A stretch of DNA of 64,000 bases from assembly GCF_014204895.1 (NCBI RefSeq), contig NZ_JACHMF010000001.1, forward strand, positions 7,564,001 to 7,628,000, read 5' to 3'. Below are positions 8,707 through 18,700 of this stretch, one piece after another. Origin of the DNA: Paractinoplanes abujensis. GTDB taxonomy: Bacteria > Actinomycetota > Actinomycetes > Mycobacteriales > Micromonosporaceae. The first letter of the stretch is position 1. The number at the start of each line of letters is the position of its first letter. The notes beneath the pieces are model-generated. The model saw only the letters and a program-made list of their open reading frames with translations, ran no database searches and was not told the origin of the DNA. Both the position numbers and the translations under genes were made by a program.

Positions 8707-9300
8707 GTGGAACCCGCATCGCCCGCCGCACCCGCGCCCGCCCCGGCCGACCCGCCGGCCCCGGCCGACCCGCCCGCGCGCCTCGGCCGCGGTGAGGGAC
8801 GCTCGCCCAAAGACATGATCATGTCGCTGGCCGTCCTGCTGATCCCGATCGCGCTGCTGCTCACCTTCTATCGGCTGGTGCTCGACGGCGACAAGCCGGT
8901 CTCGGTCGACGCCGCGCCGACGTTCCAGGAGGCACAGCGGGCCGGCCTGTTCCCCGTGCTGACGCCCGCCGCCCTGGGCGACGACTGGCACACCTCGACC
9001 GCGACCTTCCGCCGGGCCGAGAACGGCGCGACGCTGCGGGTCGGCTACGTCGACCCCGACAAGGACCCGGTGCAGTTGGTGCAGAGCAACGTGCCCTCGG
9101 CCACGCTGCTGCCCACCGAACTGACCAAGGGGGCCGAGCGGGTCGGCACCTTCCGCTCCACCGCCGGGGTGTGGCAGCTCTACAACACCCGGCCGGGGGA
9201 GCAGGCCCTCGTGCTGACCGACCAGACCCGTACGGTCGTGGTCATCGGCAAGACCGACGTCGACAACCTGGAGACGCTGGCCGGCGCGCTGAAGCCATAA
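8707..9300 (+). CDS. DUF4245 membrane-anchored protein
   Basis: A 197-residue protein starting at GTG. A proline/alanine-rich cytoplasmic N-terminus (about 35 residues) is followed by one transmembrane helix (roughly residues 38-57, MIMSLAVLLIPIALLLTFY) and an extracytoplasmic domain with the DUF4245 pattern (PTFQEAQRAGLFPVLTP, then LGDDW). The family has no known function but regularly sits between glpX and xseA/xseB in actinobacteria, as it does here. A palindrome (9300-9314) separates it from the convergent xseB. Confidence 0.8.
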   Translation: MEPASPAAPAPAPADPPAPADPPARLGRGEGRSPKDMIMSLAVLLIPIALLLTFYRLVLDGDKPVSVDAAPTFQEAQRAGLFPVLTPAALGDDWHTSTATFRRAENGATLRVGYVDPDKDPVQLVQSNVPSATLLPTELTKGAERVGTFRSTAGVWQLYNTRPGEQALVLTDQTRTVVVIGKTDVDNLETLAGALKP

Positions 9301-9314
9301 GGCCGGATCGGCCT
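9300..9314. terminator. Short bidirectional hairpin between DUF4245 gene and xseB
   Basis: AGGCCG-GAT-CGGCCT is a perfect 6 bp stem with a 3 nt loop lying exactly between two convergent genes. It is short and has no T-run, so terminator function is only suggested. Confidence 0.35.
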
Positions 9315-9517
9315 CAGCTCTCGCTGCGAGCCGCGCGGGCGGTCTCGATCCGCTCGCGGGCCCCGTCGAGCCAGCGCTGACAGACGTCGGCCAGCTTCTC
9401 GCCGCGCTCCCACAGGGCCAGCGACTCCTCCAGCGAGCTGCCGCCCTGCTCCAGCCGCTCGACCACGGTGGCCAGCTCGGTGCGGGCCTGCTCGTAGCTC
9501 AGTTTCTCGTCACTCAC
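9314..9517 (-). CDS. xseB: Exodeoxyribonuclease VII small subunit
   Basis: 67 residues, the normal size of XseB. The family core [21 protein letters not shown] (written in two parts: [10 protein letters not shown] then [11 protein letters not shown]) and [17 protein letters not shown] is clear. Several small subunits bind one XseA to form the single-strand-specific exonuclease that degrades DNA to acid-soluble oligonucleotides. The GTG start overlaps the xseA stop (GTGA), so the subunits are translationally coupled. Confidence 0.93.
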   Translation of the reverse strand: MSDEKLSYEQARTELATVVERLEQGGSSLEESLALWERGEKLADVCQRWLDGARERIETARAARSES

Positions 9518-10758
9518 TCGTTCTCCCGTACGGCTGCTCGCAGCTCACCCTCGGCGAGCCGCACCCTGACCACATCGTCGGTCTTGACCTCGTCGGCCGC
9601 GCGCACCACGTGCCCGTCGGCGCGCTGCACGATCGCGTAGCCCCGCTGCAGGGTGGCCGCCGGGGACAACGCGCGCAGCCGGGCCACCGTGTGCCGCAGG
9701 TCGTCGTCGGCCCGGCGCACCCGGTGCTCGAGGCTGCGCACGGCCCGGTCGCGCAGCGCCGTCACCTCGGCCGCGCGCTGGTCGATCAGCTGCTCGGGGC
9801 GGGCCAGCGAGGGCCGCGAGCGCCACGACTCGATGCGGTGGGCCTCGCGGTCGATCAGCGTCAGCACGGCCCGGTCGAGCCGGCGCCGGGCGTGCTCGAT
9901 GAGCTGCGTCTCCTCGCCCAGGTCGGGCACGATCCGCTTGGCCGCGTCGGTCGGGGTGGAGGCGCGCAGGTCGGCCACATAGTCGAGCAGCGGCGCGTCG
10001 GTCTCGTGGCCGATCGCGCTGACCACCGGGGTGCGGGCGCCGAAAACGGCCCGGCAGAGCGCCTCGTCGCTGAACGGCAGCAGGTCTTCCACGCTGCCGC
10101 CGCCGCGGGCGATCACGATGACGTCGATCGTGTCGTCGTTGTCGAGCACCTTGAGCGCGTCGATGATCTGCGGCACCGCGGTGGGACCCTGGACCGGCAC
10201 GTTGACCACCCGGAAGTCGACCGAGGGCCAGCGGCGGCGCGTGTTCATCAGCACGTCGCGCTCGGCCGCGCTGGCCCGGCCGGTGATCAGGCCGATCCGC
10301 TGCGGCAGGAACGGCAACCGCCGCTTGCGTTCACGGGCGAACAGGCCCTCGGCGGCCAGCAGCTTTTTCAGCCGTTCGAGGCGGGCCAGCAGCTCGCCCA
10401 GCCCGACCTGACGGATCTCGTCGGCGCGCAGGCTGAGGGTGCCGCGGGCCGGATAGAACTCGGGCTTGGCGTGCAGCGTGACCCGGGCCCCCTCGGCCAG
10501 CTCGGGCGCGCCGGAGTCGAGCACGTCGCGGTGGGCGGTGACGGTGAGGCTGAGGTCGGCCGAAGGGTCGCGCAGGGTCAGGAAGACGACGCTGGAGCCG
10601 GGGCGGCGGCTGATCTGGGCGACCTGACCGTCGACCCAGACCCAGCCCAGCTTGGCGATCCAGGCGCTGACCTTCTGACTCACGACGCGCACCGGCCACG
10701 GCTCGTCGGCCGTGCTCTTGGGAGGCGCGGTCGGCGGCGTCGCGGTCGGCTCACTCAC
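9514..10758 (-). CDS. xseA: Exodeoxyribonuclease VII large subunit
   Basis: A 414-residue catalytic subunit. An N-terminal OB-fold (about residues 25-120, with VWVDGQVAQ and [14 protein letters not shown]) binds single-stranded DNA. The nuclease core carries the [15 protein letters not shown] and [16 protein letters not shown] motifs and [20 protein letters not shown], followed by coiled coil. It works in DNA repair with XseB. The GTG start has TAGTCT 6 nt upstream (10770-10765), overlapping the stop of the previous gene, which suggests a leaderless start within the gene string. Confidence 0.95.
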   Translation of the reverse strand: MSEPTATPPTAPPKSTADEPWPVRVVSQKVSAWIAKLGWVWVDGQVAQISRRPGSSVVFLTLRDPSADLSLTVTAHRDVLDSGAPELAEGARVTLHAKPEFYPARGTLSLRADEIRQVGLGELLARLERLKKLLAAEGLFARERKRRLPFLPQRIGLITGRASAAERDVLMNTRRRWPSVDFRVVNVPVQGPTAVPQIIDALKVLDNDDTIDVIVIARGGGSVEDLLPFSDEALCRAVFGARTPVVSAIGHETDAPLLDYVADLRASTPTDAAKRIVPDLGEETQLIEHARRRLDRAVLTLIDREAHRIESWRSRPSLARPEQLIDQRAAEVTALRDRAVRSLEHRVRRADDDLRHTVARLRALSPAATLQRGYAIVQRADGHVVRAADEVKTDDVVRVRLAEGELRAAVRENE

Positions 10759-10767
10759 CCGGCCAGA

Positions 10768-11361
10768 CTACGGAAGCCCTCCGACATTCTCGTCGTCCGC
10801 CGCCCGGGACCGGTCCGGTCGGGCGTGCCTGCCGGTGCTGCGGGGCTCGGCGTGCCCGGCGGGCCGCCCCCACGGCGACTCGGCCCGGCGCGGCCTCGTC
10901 GTCGGGGCCGGGGCCGGGCGTACCCGGGCCACCAGCAGCGCGACGACCACCCCGGCGCAGAGCCAGAAGACCAGATCGGCCACCGTACGCCCGGGGTCGA
11001 ACCGCCACCCGCCGGGATCACGGGCCAGCATCGTGAACGGGAAGCCGTGCCGGTTCGCATATCCGCCGGAGCAGCACTCCACCGCCAGCGCCGGTAGTGC
11101 CGTCCCGATCAGCCCGGCCAGGGCGACCGCGAGACCGGTCAGCGCCGCGAACCCCGGCAGTGGCCGTCCGGCCCGGCCCGGGCCGAGCAGCAGCACGCCG
11201 GTGACCAGCAGCATCACGTGGAAGGTGACGTACGTGGCCGAGGTGAGACCCATGGCCAGGTTGAGCACGCCGAGCGCTGCACAGGCCCATCCGAGGATCA
11301 GACGCAGCGTCGCGATCGTCGAGGCGAGGGTGCCGGGTTCGTCCTCGGCGGCCTGAGGCAT
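10768..11361 (-). CDS. Four-helix membrane protein with CC motif (paralog A)
   Basis: A 197-residue protein of unknown function with about four transmembrane helices (near residues 15-38, 45-62, 70-92 and 130-148). An extracytoplasmic loop before the last helix holds [15 protein letters not shown]. The tail after the last helix is rich in proline, arginine and charged residues. The same helix plan and a matching CC-x(3)-Y-x(2)-R-G-x-PF loop occur in the protein encoded 50 bp upstream, so the two are diverged tandem paralogs. It lies 9 bp before xseA on the same strand. Confidence 0.7.
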   Translation of the reverse strand: MPQAAEDEPGTLASTIATLRLILGWACAALGVLNLAMGLTSATYVTFHVMLLVTGVLLLGPGRAGRPLPGFAALTGLAVALAGLIGTALPALAVECCSGGYANRHGFPFTMLARDPGGWRFDPGRTVADLVFWLCAGVVVALLVARVRPAPAPTTRPRRAESPWGRPAGHAEPRSTGRHARPDRSRAADDENVGGLP

Positions 11362-11411
11362 GGATCCGAGTATCGGCCGAAAAGGCGCCGGTCATCGGCG
11401 GTTCGCCCGAC

Positions 11412-11939
11412 TTACCCCCGGTGGGCCACCCGGCGGATCAGCACCACCGCCACGACCAGGATCAGGCCCACGTACGACCAGATCAGCAGGTCGGTGGCGA
11501 GCGAGACCAGATCGGCCGACCAGGGACTGGTCCGGGCGACCCGGAAGGCTGTGCCGGGGTCGTCGGCCACCGCGCCCCGCTGGGCCCACTGGAACGGCCA
11601 GCCGCGGTCGGTGATGTACGCGAACATGCAGCACGTCTTCGAGCGCACGACGAGCAGGCCGGCCGCCGTGCCCGCCACCGCGGTCCCGGCCATCACGGCT
11701 GCGGTCGTCCGGCGGGGCAGCCGGATGCGGTGCGGCATGAGCAGCACGAGCCCGCCGAGCGCGAGCACGGTGCCCACCGCGGCGTCGACGGCCGCGCTGG
11801 CCGAGTGCACGTTGAGCAGGATCCACAGCAGGCCGAGGACCAGCGAGGCCCCGCCCAGCAGAAAGCGCAGCGCGTTCCCGGTGACCACCCACCACGGATC
11901 CAGTTCGACCGCTTTGTCCCGCCGATCCTCGTCAAGCAC
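11412..11939 (-). CDS. Four-helix membrane protein with CC motif (paralog B)
   Basis: Starting at GTG 11939 (GGGA 9 nt upstream) it has 175 residues and about four transmembrane helices. The loop before the last helix reads [17 protein letters not shown], matching the CC-Y-RG-PF loop of its neighbour. A longer reading frame upstream would run over the ispH start and is unlikely. Function is unknown. The paired cysteines on a hydrophobic scaffold could bind metal or form a disulfide, which is speculation. Confidence 0.65.
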   Translation of the reverse strand: MLDEDRRDKAVELDPWWVVTGNALRFLLGGASLVLGLLWILLNVHSASAAVDAAVGTVLALGGLVLLMPHRIRLPRRTTAAVMAGTAVAGTAAGLLVVRSKTCCMFAYITDRGWPFQWAQRGAVADDPGTAFRVARTSPWSADLVSLATDLLIWSYVGLILVVAVVLIRRVAHRG

Positions 11940-12036
11940 CCGACGAGTATCCCGGTCGGCAGCGTCCGGGTCGAGGGGCGCTGTGGCGCTGATCGCAGCC
12001 GAGCCGGGTGTCGGCCCCGGCACGTACCATGGCCGG

Positions 12037-13005
12037 GTGAGCGAACCTCGTAAGCGAGTCCTGCTGGCCAAGCCGCGCGGCTACTGCGCGGGTGTCGACC
12101 GTGCGGTGCAGACCGTGGAAGAGGCGCTGAAGCTCTACGGCGCCCCGGTCTATGTGCGCAAGCAGATCGTGCACAACAAACACGTGGTCAGCACGCTCGA
12201 GGCCGCCGGCGCGATCTTCGTGGAGGAGAACGAGGAGGTCCCCGAGGGTTCGACGGTGGTCTTCTCGGCCCACGGCGTCGCGCCCGAGGTGCACGAGCAG
12301 GCCAAGGAGCGCAACCTCAAGGCCATCGACGCCACGTGCCCGCTGGTGACCAAGGTGCACCACGAGGCCAAGCGGTTCGCCAAGGACGACTACGACATCC
12401 TGCTCATCGGTCACGAGGGCCACGAGGAGGTCATCGGCACGTCCGGCGAGGCCCCCGCGCACATCCAGCTCGTCGACGGTCCCGACGCGGTCGACCAGGT
12501 CGTGGTGCGTGACCCCGCGAAGGTCGTCTGGCTGTCGCAGACCACGCTCTCGGTCGACGAGACGATGGAGACGGTGGCCCGGCTCAAGACCCGGCTGCCG
12601 CTGCTGCAGTCGCCGCCCAGCGACGACATCTGCTACGCCACGTCGAACCGCCAGCACGTGGTCAAGGAGATCGCGCCCGAGTGCGACGTCGTGATCGTGG
12701 TCGGCTCGACCAACTCCTCCAATTCCGTCCGGCTGGTCGAGGTCGCACTCACCGCCGGCGCCCGCGCCGGTCACCTGGTCGACTACGCCTCCGAGATCCA
12801 GGAGGAGTGGCTCGAGGGCGCCACCACGGTCGGCGTCTCGTCGGGCGCCAGCGTGCCCGACGACCTGGTCATGGAGGTGCTGGCCTTCCTGGCCGAGCGC
12901 GGCTTCGGCGAGGTCACCGAGTTCACCACGGCCGAGGAACGCCTGACGTTCTCGCTGCCCCAGGAGCTGCGCCGCGACATGAAGAAAGCAGCTGCGTCTA
13001 GCTGA
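12037..13005 (+). CDS. ispH: 4-hydroxy-3-methylbut-2-enyl diphosphate reductase
   Basis: A 322-residue [4Fe-4S] enzyme for the last step of the MEP pathway, making IPP and DMAPP. The three cluster cysteines are C17 (RGYCAGV), C101 (DATCPLV) and C199 (DDICYAT). The catalytic Glu motif and the substrate-binding SAHGV and GSTNSSNS motifs are present. The GTG start is set by homology to the conserved [13 protein letters not shown] beginning and by TACCAT 6 nt upstream (12025-12030), which implies a leaderless mRNA. Its last 8 bp overlap the convergent rmuC gene. Confidence 0.95.
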   Translation: MSEPRKRVLLAKPRGYCAGVDRAVQTVEEALKLYGAPVYVRKQIVHNKHVVSTLEAAGAIFVEENEEVPEGSTVVFSAHGVAPEVHEQAKERNLKAIDATCPLVTKVHHEAKRFAKDDYDILLIGHEGHEEVIGTSGEAPAHIQLVDGPDAVDQVVVRDPAKVVWLSQTTLSVDETMETVARLKTRLPLLQSPPSDDICYATSNRQHVVKEIAPECDVVIVVGSTNSSNSVRLVEVALTAGARAGHLVDYASEIQEEWLEGATTVGVSSGASVPDDLVMEVLAFLAERGFGEVTEFTTAEERLTFSLPQELRRDMKKAAASS

Positions 13006-14131
13006 GTTCCGGCGCCTGGGGCTGGCGCGGGGCCACTTCGAGCTGGATGGGAGCGGGAATCTCGTCGTCCGAGACGCCCATCTCGGCCAGCTTGCGCGCG
13101 CTGACCAGCACGCGTGATTCCAAGGAGCCGACTGCCCGGTTGTACGCCGTGACGGCTCCACCCAGCGACGCGCCGAGCTTGCCGACGTGGTCGCCCAGCG
13201 TGGCCAGCCGGGCGTGCAGCTCGCGGGCCAGGCTGTGCACCTCGACGGCGTTGCGGGCCAGCTCCTCCTGCCGCCACGAGAACGCCACCGTGCGCAGCAG
13301 CGCGATCAGCGTGGCCGGCGTGGCCAGCACCACGTTGCGCCGGAACGCGTGTTCCATCACCGCCGGGTCGTGACGCAGGGCGGCGTCCAGGAACGGGTCG
13401 GCCGGCACGAACAGCACCACGAAGTCGGGCGCCGACTCGAACGCCGTCCAGTACTCCTTGGCCGCCAGCGCGTCGACGTGCAGGCGCAGGTGCCGCGCGT
13501 GCTGGTCGAGAAAGCCGTCACGGGTGCGCTCGTCACGGGCCTCCAGCGCCGACAGGTAGGCCTCCAGGGGCGCCTTGGCGTCCACGACCACGGTCCGGCC
13601 GCCGTGCAGCTTGACGATCAGATCGGGGCGTACGCCGGAATTGTCCGTAGCCGCCGTGACCTGCTCAGCGAAGTCACAGTGTTCCAGCAGGCCGGCCGCC
13701 TCCACGATGCGCCGCAGCTGGTGCTCGCCCCACCGGCCGCGCACCTGGGGCGTACGCAGGGCCGACACCAGCTGCTTGGTCTCGGTGCGCAGCTCGCCGG
13801 AGACCGTGCTCATCGCGCGCACCTGCTCGCGCAGCTCGGCGTACGCGTCCACGCGGTCCCGCTCCAGCTCAGCAACCCTCTCCTCGTAGCGGCGCAGCGT
13901 CTCGTGCAGCGGCGCCACGGCCCGCGCCACCGCCTCCTGGGACTGCGCGGTGGCCTCGTACGACAGTGACCGCAGCGACTGCTCCAGCCGTTCCTCACCG
14001 TCGGCCCGGGCCTGCACCGTGGCCTCGAGCCGTGCGATGTCGGCGGCCGCCCGCAGCCGTGCGGCCAGCCAGCCCAGGGCACCGCCGACGGCCAAGCAGA
14101 CAAGCACTACGAGCAGCGTCGAAACAGTCAC
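12998..14131 (-). CDS. rmuC: DNA recombination protein RmuC
   Basis: 377 residues from GTG 14131. One N-terminal transmembrane helix (residues 4-22) anchors a long coiled coil (about residues 30-120), followed by the RmuC domain with [38 protein letters not shown] and [12 protein letters not shown]. The PD-(D/E)XK-like core (D of PDLIV; DAK) fits the family. RmuC limits recombination at inverted repeats in E. coli. A reading frame open for 150 more codons upstream runs antisense to the next gene and is not used. Confidence 0.88.
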   Translation of the reverse strand: MTVSTLLVVLVCLAVGGALGWLAARLRAAADIARLEATVQARADGEERLEQSLRSLSYEATAQSQEAVARAVAPLHETLRRYEERVAELERDRVDAYAELREQVRAMSTVSGELRTETKQLVSALRTPQVRGRWGEHQLRRIVEAAGLLEHCDFAEQVTAATDNSGVRPDLIVKLHGGRTVVVDAKAPLEAYLSALEARDERTRDGFLDQHARHLRLHVDALAAKEYWTAFESAPDFVVLFVPADPFLDAALRHDPAVMEHAFRRNVVLATPATLIALLRTVAFSWRQEELARNAVEVHSLARELHARLATLGDHVGKLGASLGGAVTAYNRAVGSLESRVLVSARKLAEMGVSDDEIPAPIQLEVAPRQPQAPELS

Positions 14132-14185
14132 ATACCGGAGCCTGCCAGACCGTGGTCGCGAGAAATGCGCGGGTACCGTGGAAAC

Positions 14186-14950
14186 ATGAGCGTGTTGCTG
14201 ATTCTCGGCATCGTCATTGTCGTCCTTCTGGTGATCCTCCTGGCCCGGCGCAGCGGCGCGGCGTCGCAGCAGACCCGGCTGGAGGACGCGCGCGCCGAGG
14301 CTCAGCGGTGGTACGAGCGGCTCGGCGGCCAGCTGATGAATCTGCACGGCGACGACGCGGCGGCCCGCCAGGCGCTGTCCGACGCGGGCGAGCGTTACAA
14401 CGCGGCCGGCGGCCAGTTGCAGCAGGCCAACTCCGTGAAGCAGTACGAGCTGGCTCGCGAGTCGGCGCTCGAGGGCCTGCAGTACGTCCGGGCGGCGCGC
14501 CTGGCCATGGGCATCGACCCCGGCCCCGACCTGCCCGCGCTCGCGGCCGCCCAGGGCGCCGGTCAGCTGACCAAGGAGCGCGAGGTCAACGTGCAGGGCC
14601 ACGCGTACAAGGCGGGTCCCCAGCCCGGCGCCGACACGCCCTATTACTACCCCGGCGGCCGTGTCCAGGGCCGTCCGGTGCCCGCCGGGTGGTATTCGAC
14701 GCCGGTCTGGAAGACGGCGCTGGGCGCGGGTGCGGGTGTGCTCGGCGGCATGCTGATCTTCGACGCTCTGCTGTCACCCGGTTTCGGCGACATGGGTTAC
14801 GGCGACGGCTTCTCCGACGGTTACGCCGACGCCGCGCAGGATTTCGGTGGCGATGGCGGCGACATGGGTGGCAATGACTTCGGCAATGACTTCGGCGGCG
14901 ACTTCGGTGGAGATTTCGGCGGCGGCGGAGATTTCGGGGGCGACTTCTAG
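14186..14950 (+). CDS. Membrane-anchored protein with Asp-Phe-Gly-Gly tail
   Basis: A 254-residue protein beginning with a transmembrane helix (residues 2-20), a helical region rich in A, Q and R (30-110), a proline/tyrosine segment (PYYYPGGRV), a second hydrophobic stretch (about 180-195) and a low-complexity tail built of DFGG repeats. The middle AARQALSDAGERYNAAGGQL region is seen in actinobacterial proteins of unknown function. ATG 14186 is preceded by TACCGT at 6 nt, a leaderless arrangement. It converges on the next gene with a 4 bp overlap. Confidence 0.75.
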   Translation: MSVLLILGIVIVVLLVILLARRSGAASQQTRLEDARAEAQRWYERLGGQLMNLHGDDAAARQALSDAGERYNAAGGQLQQANSVKQYELARESALEGLQYVRAARLAMGIDPGPDLPALAAAQGAGQLTKEREVNVQGHAYKAGPQPGADTPYYYPGGRVQGRPVPAGWYSTPVWKTALGAGAGVLGGMLIFDALLSPGFGDMGYGDGFSDGYADAAQDFGGDGGDMGGNDFGNDFGGDFGGDFGGGGDFGGDF

Positions 14951-15495
14951 CCGTCGGCCGGCAGGTATTTGGCCAGCTCGCGACGCAGGCGGCGCGGGCT
15001 CGGCCAGATCTCGCTGAGGTCCGCGGTGAACGACTGCCCGTCCACCGTCTCGGCCAGCGCGGGCGGCCCGGCCTCCTCGCCCTGCACCGGATGCACCACG
15101 TCGAGGTCGACCGGCGTCACCTCGAGCAGGTTCTTCAGGCCCTCCCGCCGTACGGTCACGTGTTTGATGTCGGCCCAGTCCAGCAGGATCGGATCGCTGT
15201 CCTGGGCGGCCAGTTCCAGCCCGCCCGCCGACACCCGCACCCAGGTGGTCAGCGAGCCGCGGGTCGAATACGTGTAGGCCCCGGCGGCCAGCCCGGCCAC
15301 CACGGCCGCCTGCAGCGCGGTCTGCCACCAGCGATACCCGGCCCCGCCCTCACCGAGCAGCGCGGCCAGCGGCGCCACCACGGCGAACGACAGCATCAAC
15401 AGCACAAAGAGCGCGAGGAACGTCCGCACCGGCGACGACTTGAACAGCACGGCGTCGCGGGCGGGCGCCTCGACCTGCTCGGGCGCGATCGGCAT
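14947..15495 (-). CDS. Membrane protein with PH-like domain
   Basis: 182 residues from ATG 15495. Two transmembrane helices (about residues 20-45 and 55-75) are followed by a compact beta-rich domain (RGSLTTWVRVSAGGLELAAQ, then DWADIKHVTVRREG and LLEVTPVDLDVVHP) like bacterial PH/YdbS-type domains. A GTG at 15516 would add 7 residues but lies in the stem of the valS terminator, so the ATG is preferred. The function is unknown; membrane association is clear. Confidence 0.7.
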   Translation of the reverse strand: MPIAPEQVEAPARDAVLFKSSPVRTFLALFVLLMLSFAVVAPLAALLGEGGAGYRWWQTALQAAVVAGLAAGAYTYSTRGSLTTWVRVSAGGLELAAQDSDPILLDWADIKHVTVRREGLKNLLEVTPVDLDVVHPVQGEEAGPPALAETVDGQSFTADLSEIWPSPRRLRRELAKYLPADG

Positions 15496-15513
15496 GCTTT
15501 CATGCTGCCCTGC

Positions 15514-15557
15514 CACGGGCCCCGGGTCCGGCGAAATCGCCAGAGCCGGGGCCCGTG
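15514..15557 (-). terminator. Terminator hairpin after valS
   Basis: CACGGGCCCCGG (15514-15525) pairs perfectly over 12 bp with 15546-15557 across a 20 nt loop, starting 5 bp beyond the valS stop. There is no T-tract. Confidence 0.6.
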
Positions 15558-15562
15558 GGACA

Positions 15563-18100
15563 TCAGAACGCGCTGGCGATGACCAGCTCGGGGGTGCGGC
15601 CCGGCAGCATGTCGAGCTTGGCTATCCGCCCGGCCGCCTTGAGGTCGCCCTCGACCAGCGCCAGCCGCTCCAGCAGGTCGGCCGGGCCCAGCGCCTCGGC
15701 CAGCGGCACCTCCGCCTTCATTGACAGCTTGCGGTCCGACTTGGCCCGCCGGACCTGCCGCAGCGCCTCCCCGGCCAGGTCGAGCAGCGAGGCGTCACCC
15801 GCACCGGCGACCCGGGTGAGCTCGTACGAGGTGGGCCAGGTCGACTGGTGGACCGAGCCGTAACGCCACCACGACCAGACCTCCTCCGACACGTACGGCA
15901 GGAAGGGGGCGAACAGCCGCAGCAGCACGGACAGCCCCGCCGCGAGCGCCGCCCGGGCCGAGTCGGCCGCCGGCCCCTGTGCGTACGCCCGTTCTTTGAC
16001 CAGCTCGATGTAGTCGTCGCAGAACGTCCAGAAGAACGCCTCGGTCGTCTGCAGCGCCTCGGTGTGGTCGTAGCGGTCGAACGCCTCGGTGGCGGTGGTG
16101 ACCACCGAGGCCAGCCGGGCCAGCATCGCCCGGTCGAGCGGCTCGGTCACCGGCTGCCGCAGCGCCTCGGCCGCGCCCAGCCCGAGCGCGAACTTCGACG
16201 CGTTGAGCAGCTTGGTCGCCAGCCGCCGCCCGACCTTGATCTGGGCCGGGTCGAAGGCGAGGTCGGCGCCGGGCCGACCGTTGGCCGCCCAATAGCGCAC
16301 GGCGTCGGAGCCGTTCTGTTCGAGCAGGGCCATCGGCGTGACGACGTTGCCCTTGGACTTGGCCATCTTCTTGCGGTCGGGGTCGAGGATCCAGCCCGAC
16401 AGGACGGCCGAGCGCCAGGGCAGGACGCCGTTCTCGAGGTCGGCCCGCAGAACGGTGGAGAACAACCAGGTGCGGATGATCTCGTGGGCCTGCGGGCGAT
16501 GGTCCATCGGGAAGACCCGGCGGAACAGGTCCTCGTCGTCGTGCCAGCCGCCGACGATCTGCGGCGTCAGCGACGACGTGGCCCAGGTGTCCATGACGTC
16601 GGGGTCGGCCGTGAAGCCCCCCGGGACGTCGCGCTGGGACTCGTCGAAGCCGGGCGGGCATTCCGACGAGGGGTCCACCGGCAGTGCCGCTTCATCCGGT
16701 ATGAGAAACTTGTCGTAGTCCGGTTCGCCAGCGTTGTCGAGCCGGTACCAGATCGGGATGGGCACGCCGAAGAACCGCTGCCGGCTGACCAGCCAATCAC
16801 CGGTCAGGCCGTTGACCCAGTGCTCATAGCGGTGCCGCATGTGCTCGGGGAACCAGCGCAGCTCACGGCCGCGCTCGATCATCTTCTCCCGGATCCCGGA
16901 GTCGCGGCCGCCGTTGCGGAAGAACCACTGCCGGCTCGTGACGATCTCGAGCGGCGAGTCACCCTTCTCGTAGAACTTGACCGGGTGCGTGATCGGCCGC
17001 GGCTCGCCCAGCAGGTCACCGGTCTCGGTGAGGATACGGACGATCTCGCGCCGGGCTGCGTTGACGGTCAGGCCGGCGAAGTCGCGATAGGCCGCCTCGG
17101 AGACGCCGGCCGGGCGGTCGGGCAGGAACCGGCCGTCGCGCCCGAGCACGACCCGCGTCTCCAACTGCAGGTCACGCCACCAGATGACGTCGGTCAGGTC
17201 ACCGAACGTGCAGACCATCGCGATGCCGGTGCCCTTGTCCTTCGCGGCCGCCGGGTGGGCCAGGACGGGCACCTCGACGTCAAAATAGGGCGTGCGGACC
17301 GTGGTCAGGCGCTCGTAGCGCTCGTCACCGGGGTGATACACCAGCGCGACGCAGGCCGGCAGCAGCTCGGGCCGGGTCGTCTCGATCTCGACCGGGCCGT
17401 CCGCGCCGTGGAAGCGCAGCCGGTGGTAGGCGCCGGGACGTTCCCGATCCTCCAGCTCGGCCTGCGCGACAGCGGTGCGGAACCCGACATCCCACAATGT
17501 CGGGGCCTCGGCCGTGTACGCCTCGCCGCGCGCCAGGTTGTTGAGGAAGGCACGCTGCGAGACGGTCTGGGACCGCCGCCCGATCGTCGTGTACGTCATG
17601 GCCCAGTCGACTGACAGTCCCAGCCGCCGCCACAGCGCCTCGAACGCCTTCTCGTCCTCGGCGGTGAGCCGGCCGCACAGCTCGACGAAGTTGCGCCGCG
17701 AGATCGCGATCGGCTGCTTGGGCGGGCTGGCCGGCGGCTGCCACTCAGGGTCGTAGGGCAGCGCCGGGTCGCACCGGACGCCGTAGACGACCTGGACCCG
17801 GCGCTCGGTCGGCAGGCCGTTGTCGTCCCAGCCCATCGGATAGAAGACGGCCTTGCCGCGCATGCGCTGGAACCGCGCGACCGTGTCGGTGTGCGTGTAG
17901 GAGAAGACGTGCCCCATGTGCAGCTCGCCCGATACGGTCGGCGGAGGCGTGTCGATCGCGTATACATCCGCCCGCTCCTTCGAGCGGTCGAACGCATACG
18001 TGCCCTCCTCCTGCCAGGTGCGCGCCCACTTGTCCTCGAGGCCGTCGAGCGACGGCCGCTCGGGCAGACCGGCGCGCCCGGTCGTTCCCGTATCAGTCAT
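15563..18100 (-). CDS. valS: Valyl-tRNA synthetase
   Basis: An 845-residue class I aminoacyl-tRNA synthetase that charges tRNA-Val. The HIGH motif reads HMGH (in SGELHMGHVFSYTHTD, residues 57-72), and the KMSKS loop is KKMAKSKGNVV. The PMGWDDNGLPTERRVQ segment and an internal editing domain place it in the compact ValS type seen in actinobacteria. ATG 18100 has TAGCAT 7 nt upstream (18113-18108) and no ribosome site, which suggests a leaderless mRNA. The short upstream gap leaves no room for a T-box leader. A strong hairpin ends the gene. Confidence 0.96.
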   Translation of the reverse strand: MTDTGTTGRAGLPERPSLDGLEDKWARTWQEEGTYAFDRSKERADVYAIDTPPPTVSGELHMGHVFSYTHTDTVARFQRMRGKAVFYPMGWDDNGLPTERRVQVVYGVRCDPALPYDPEWQPPASPPKQPIAISRRNFVELCGRLTAEDEKAFEALWRRLGLSVDWAMTYTTIGRRSQTVSQRAFLNNLARGEAYTAEAPTLWDVGFRTAVAQAELEDRERPGAYHRLRFHGADGPVEIETTRPELLPACVALVYHPGDERYERLTTVRTPYFDVEVPVLAHPAAAKDKGTGIAMVCTFGDLTDVIWWRDLQLETRVVLGRDGRFLPDRPAGVSEAAYRDFAGLTVNAARREIVRILTETGDLLGEPRPITHPVKFYEKGDSPLEIVTSRQWFFRNGGRDSGIREKMIERGRELRWFPEHMRHRYEHWVNGLTGDWLVSRQRFFGVPIPIWYRLDNAGEPDYDKFLIPDEAALPVDPSSECPPGFDESQRDVPGGFTADPDVMDTWATSSLTPQIVGGWHDDEDLFRRVFPMDHRPQAHEIIRTWLFSTVLRADLENGVLPWRSAVLSGWILDPDRKKMAKSKGNVVTPMALLEQNGSDAVRYWAANGRPGADLAFDPAQIKVGRRLATKLLNASKFALGLGAAEALRQPVTEPLDRAMLARLASVVTTATEAFDRYDHTEALQTTEAFFWTFCDDYIELVKERAYAQGPAADSARAALAAGLSVLLRLFAPFLPYVSEEVWSWWRYGSVHQSTWPTSYELTRVAGAGDASLLDLAGEALRQVRRAKSDRKLSMKAEVPLAEALGPADLLERLALVEGDLKAAGRIAKLDMLPGRTPELVIASAF

Positions 18101-18141
18101 GGCAGGAATGCTACGGCCGCCCGCACCGAAACGACTTGTGA

Positions 18142-18642
18142 TTAAGCCGCGGCCTGCTCATGGTCGAGCAGAAGCCGCTTGACCGGCAGCCCCCAGCGGT
18201 AGCCGCCGAGCGACCCGTCGGTGCGTAGCACCCGATGGCACGGCGTGAACAGGGCCACCGGGTTGCGCGCGCAGGCCGCGGCGGCCGCCCGGATCGCCGC
18301 GGGCCGGCCGCTGAGCCGCGCGAACTCCGAATAGGTCACCGGAGCGCCCGGCTTGATCTCACGCATGACCAGCCACGCGTGGCGCATGAACTCGCCCCCG
18401 CTGAACTGCTCGACCACCACGGCGTCGAGCGCGGCCCGGTCGCCGTCGAAATAGGACCGGACGTGCCCCGCCACCGGGCCCACGTCGTCGGCCGGCTCCG
18501 CCGGGTCGCGCAGATCGGGGTGGATGAGGGGAATGAGCTCGCCCACGTCGTCGGTGAAACCGGCCGCGCGAACGCCTCCGGTGTCGCTCACCACGACGGT
18601 GAACGCGCCGGCCGGGGTGTCGAGCGTGCGGTACTTCAGCAT
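18142..18642 (-). CDS. ogt: Methylated-DNA-protein cysteine methyltransferase
   Basis: A 166-residue suicide repair protein that takes the methyl group from O6-methylguanine onto Cys135 in the PCHRV motif. The helix-turn-helix core GRPAAIRAAAAACARNPVAL and the C-terminal GGYRWGLPVKRLLL motif are intact. The ATG has GGAGGA 6 nt upstream. It lies 70 bp downstream of the Ada-AlkA fusion gene on the same strand, so the two alkylation-repair genes probably form one transcription unit. Confidence 0.93.
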   Translation of the reverse strand: MLKYRTLDTPAGAFTVVVSDTGGVRAAGFTDDVGELIPLIHPDLRDPAEPADDVGPVAGHVRSYFDGDRAALDAVVVEQFSGGEFMRHAWLVMREIKPGAPVTYSEFARLSGRPAAIRAAAAACARNPVALFTPCHRVLRTDGSLGGYRWGLPVKRLLLDHEQAAA

Positions 18643-18700
18643 GATGTCCTCCAGGGGGTTGCGGCACAGTCTGGCTTCTCGGCGACGACCGTGGGGAAGG

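Noticed and set aside
18101..18141. T-box leader for valS
   Set aside because: The gap is about 41 bp and a leaderless promoter fits the start, so there is no room for a T-box.
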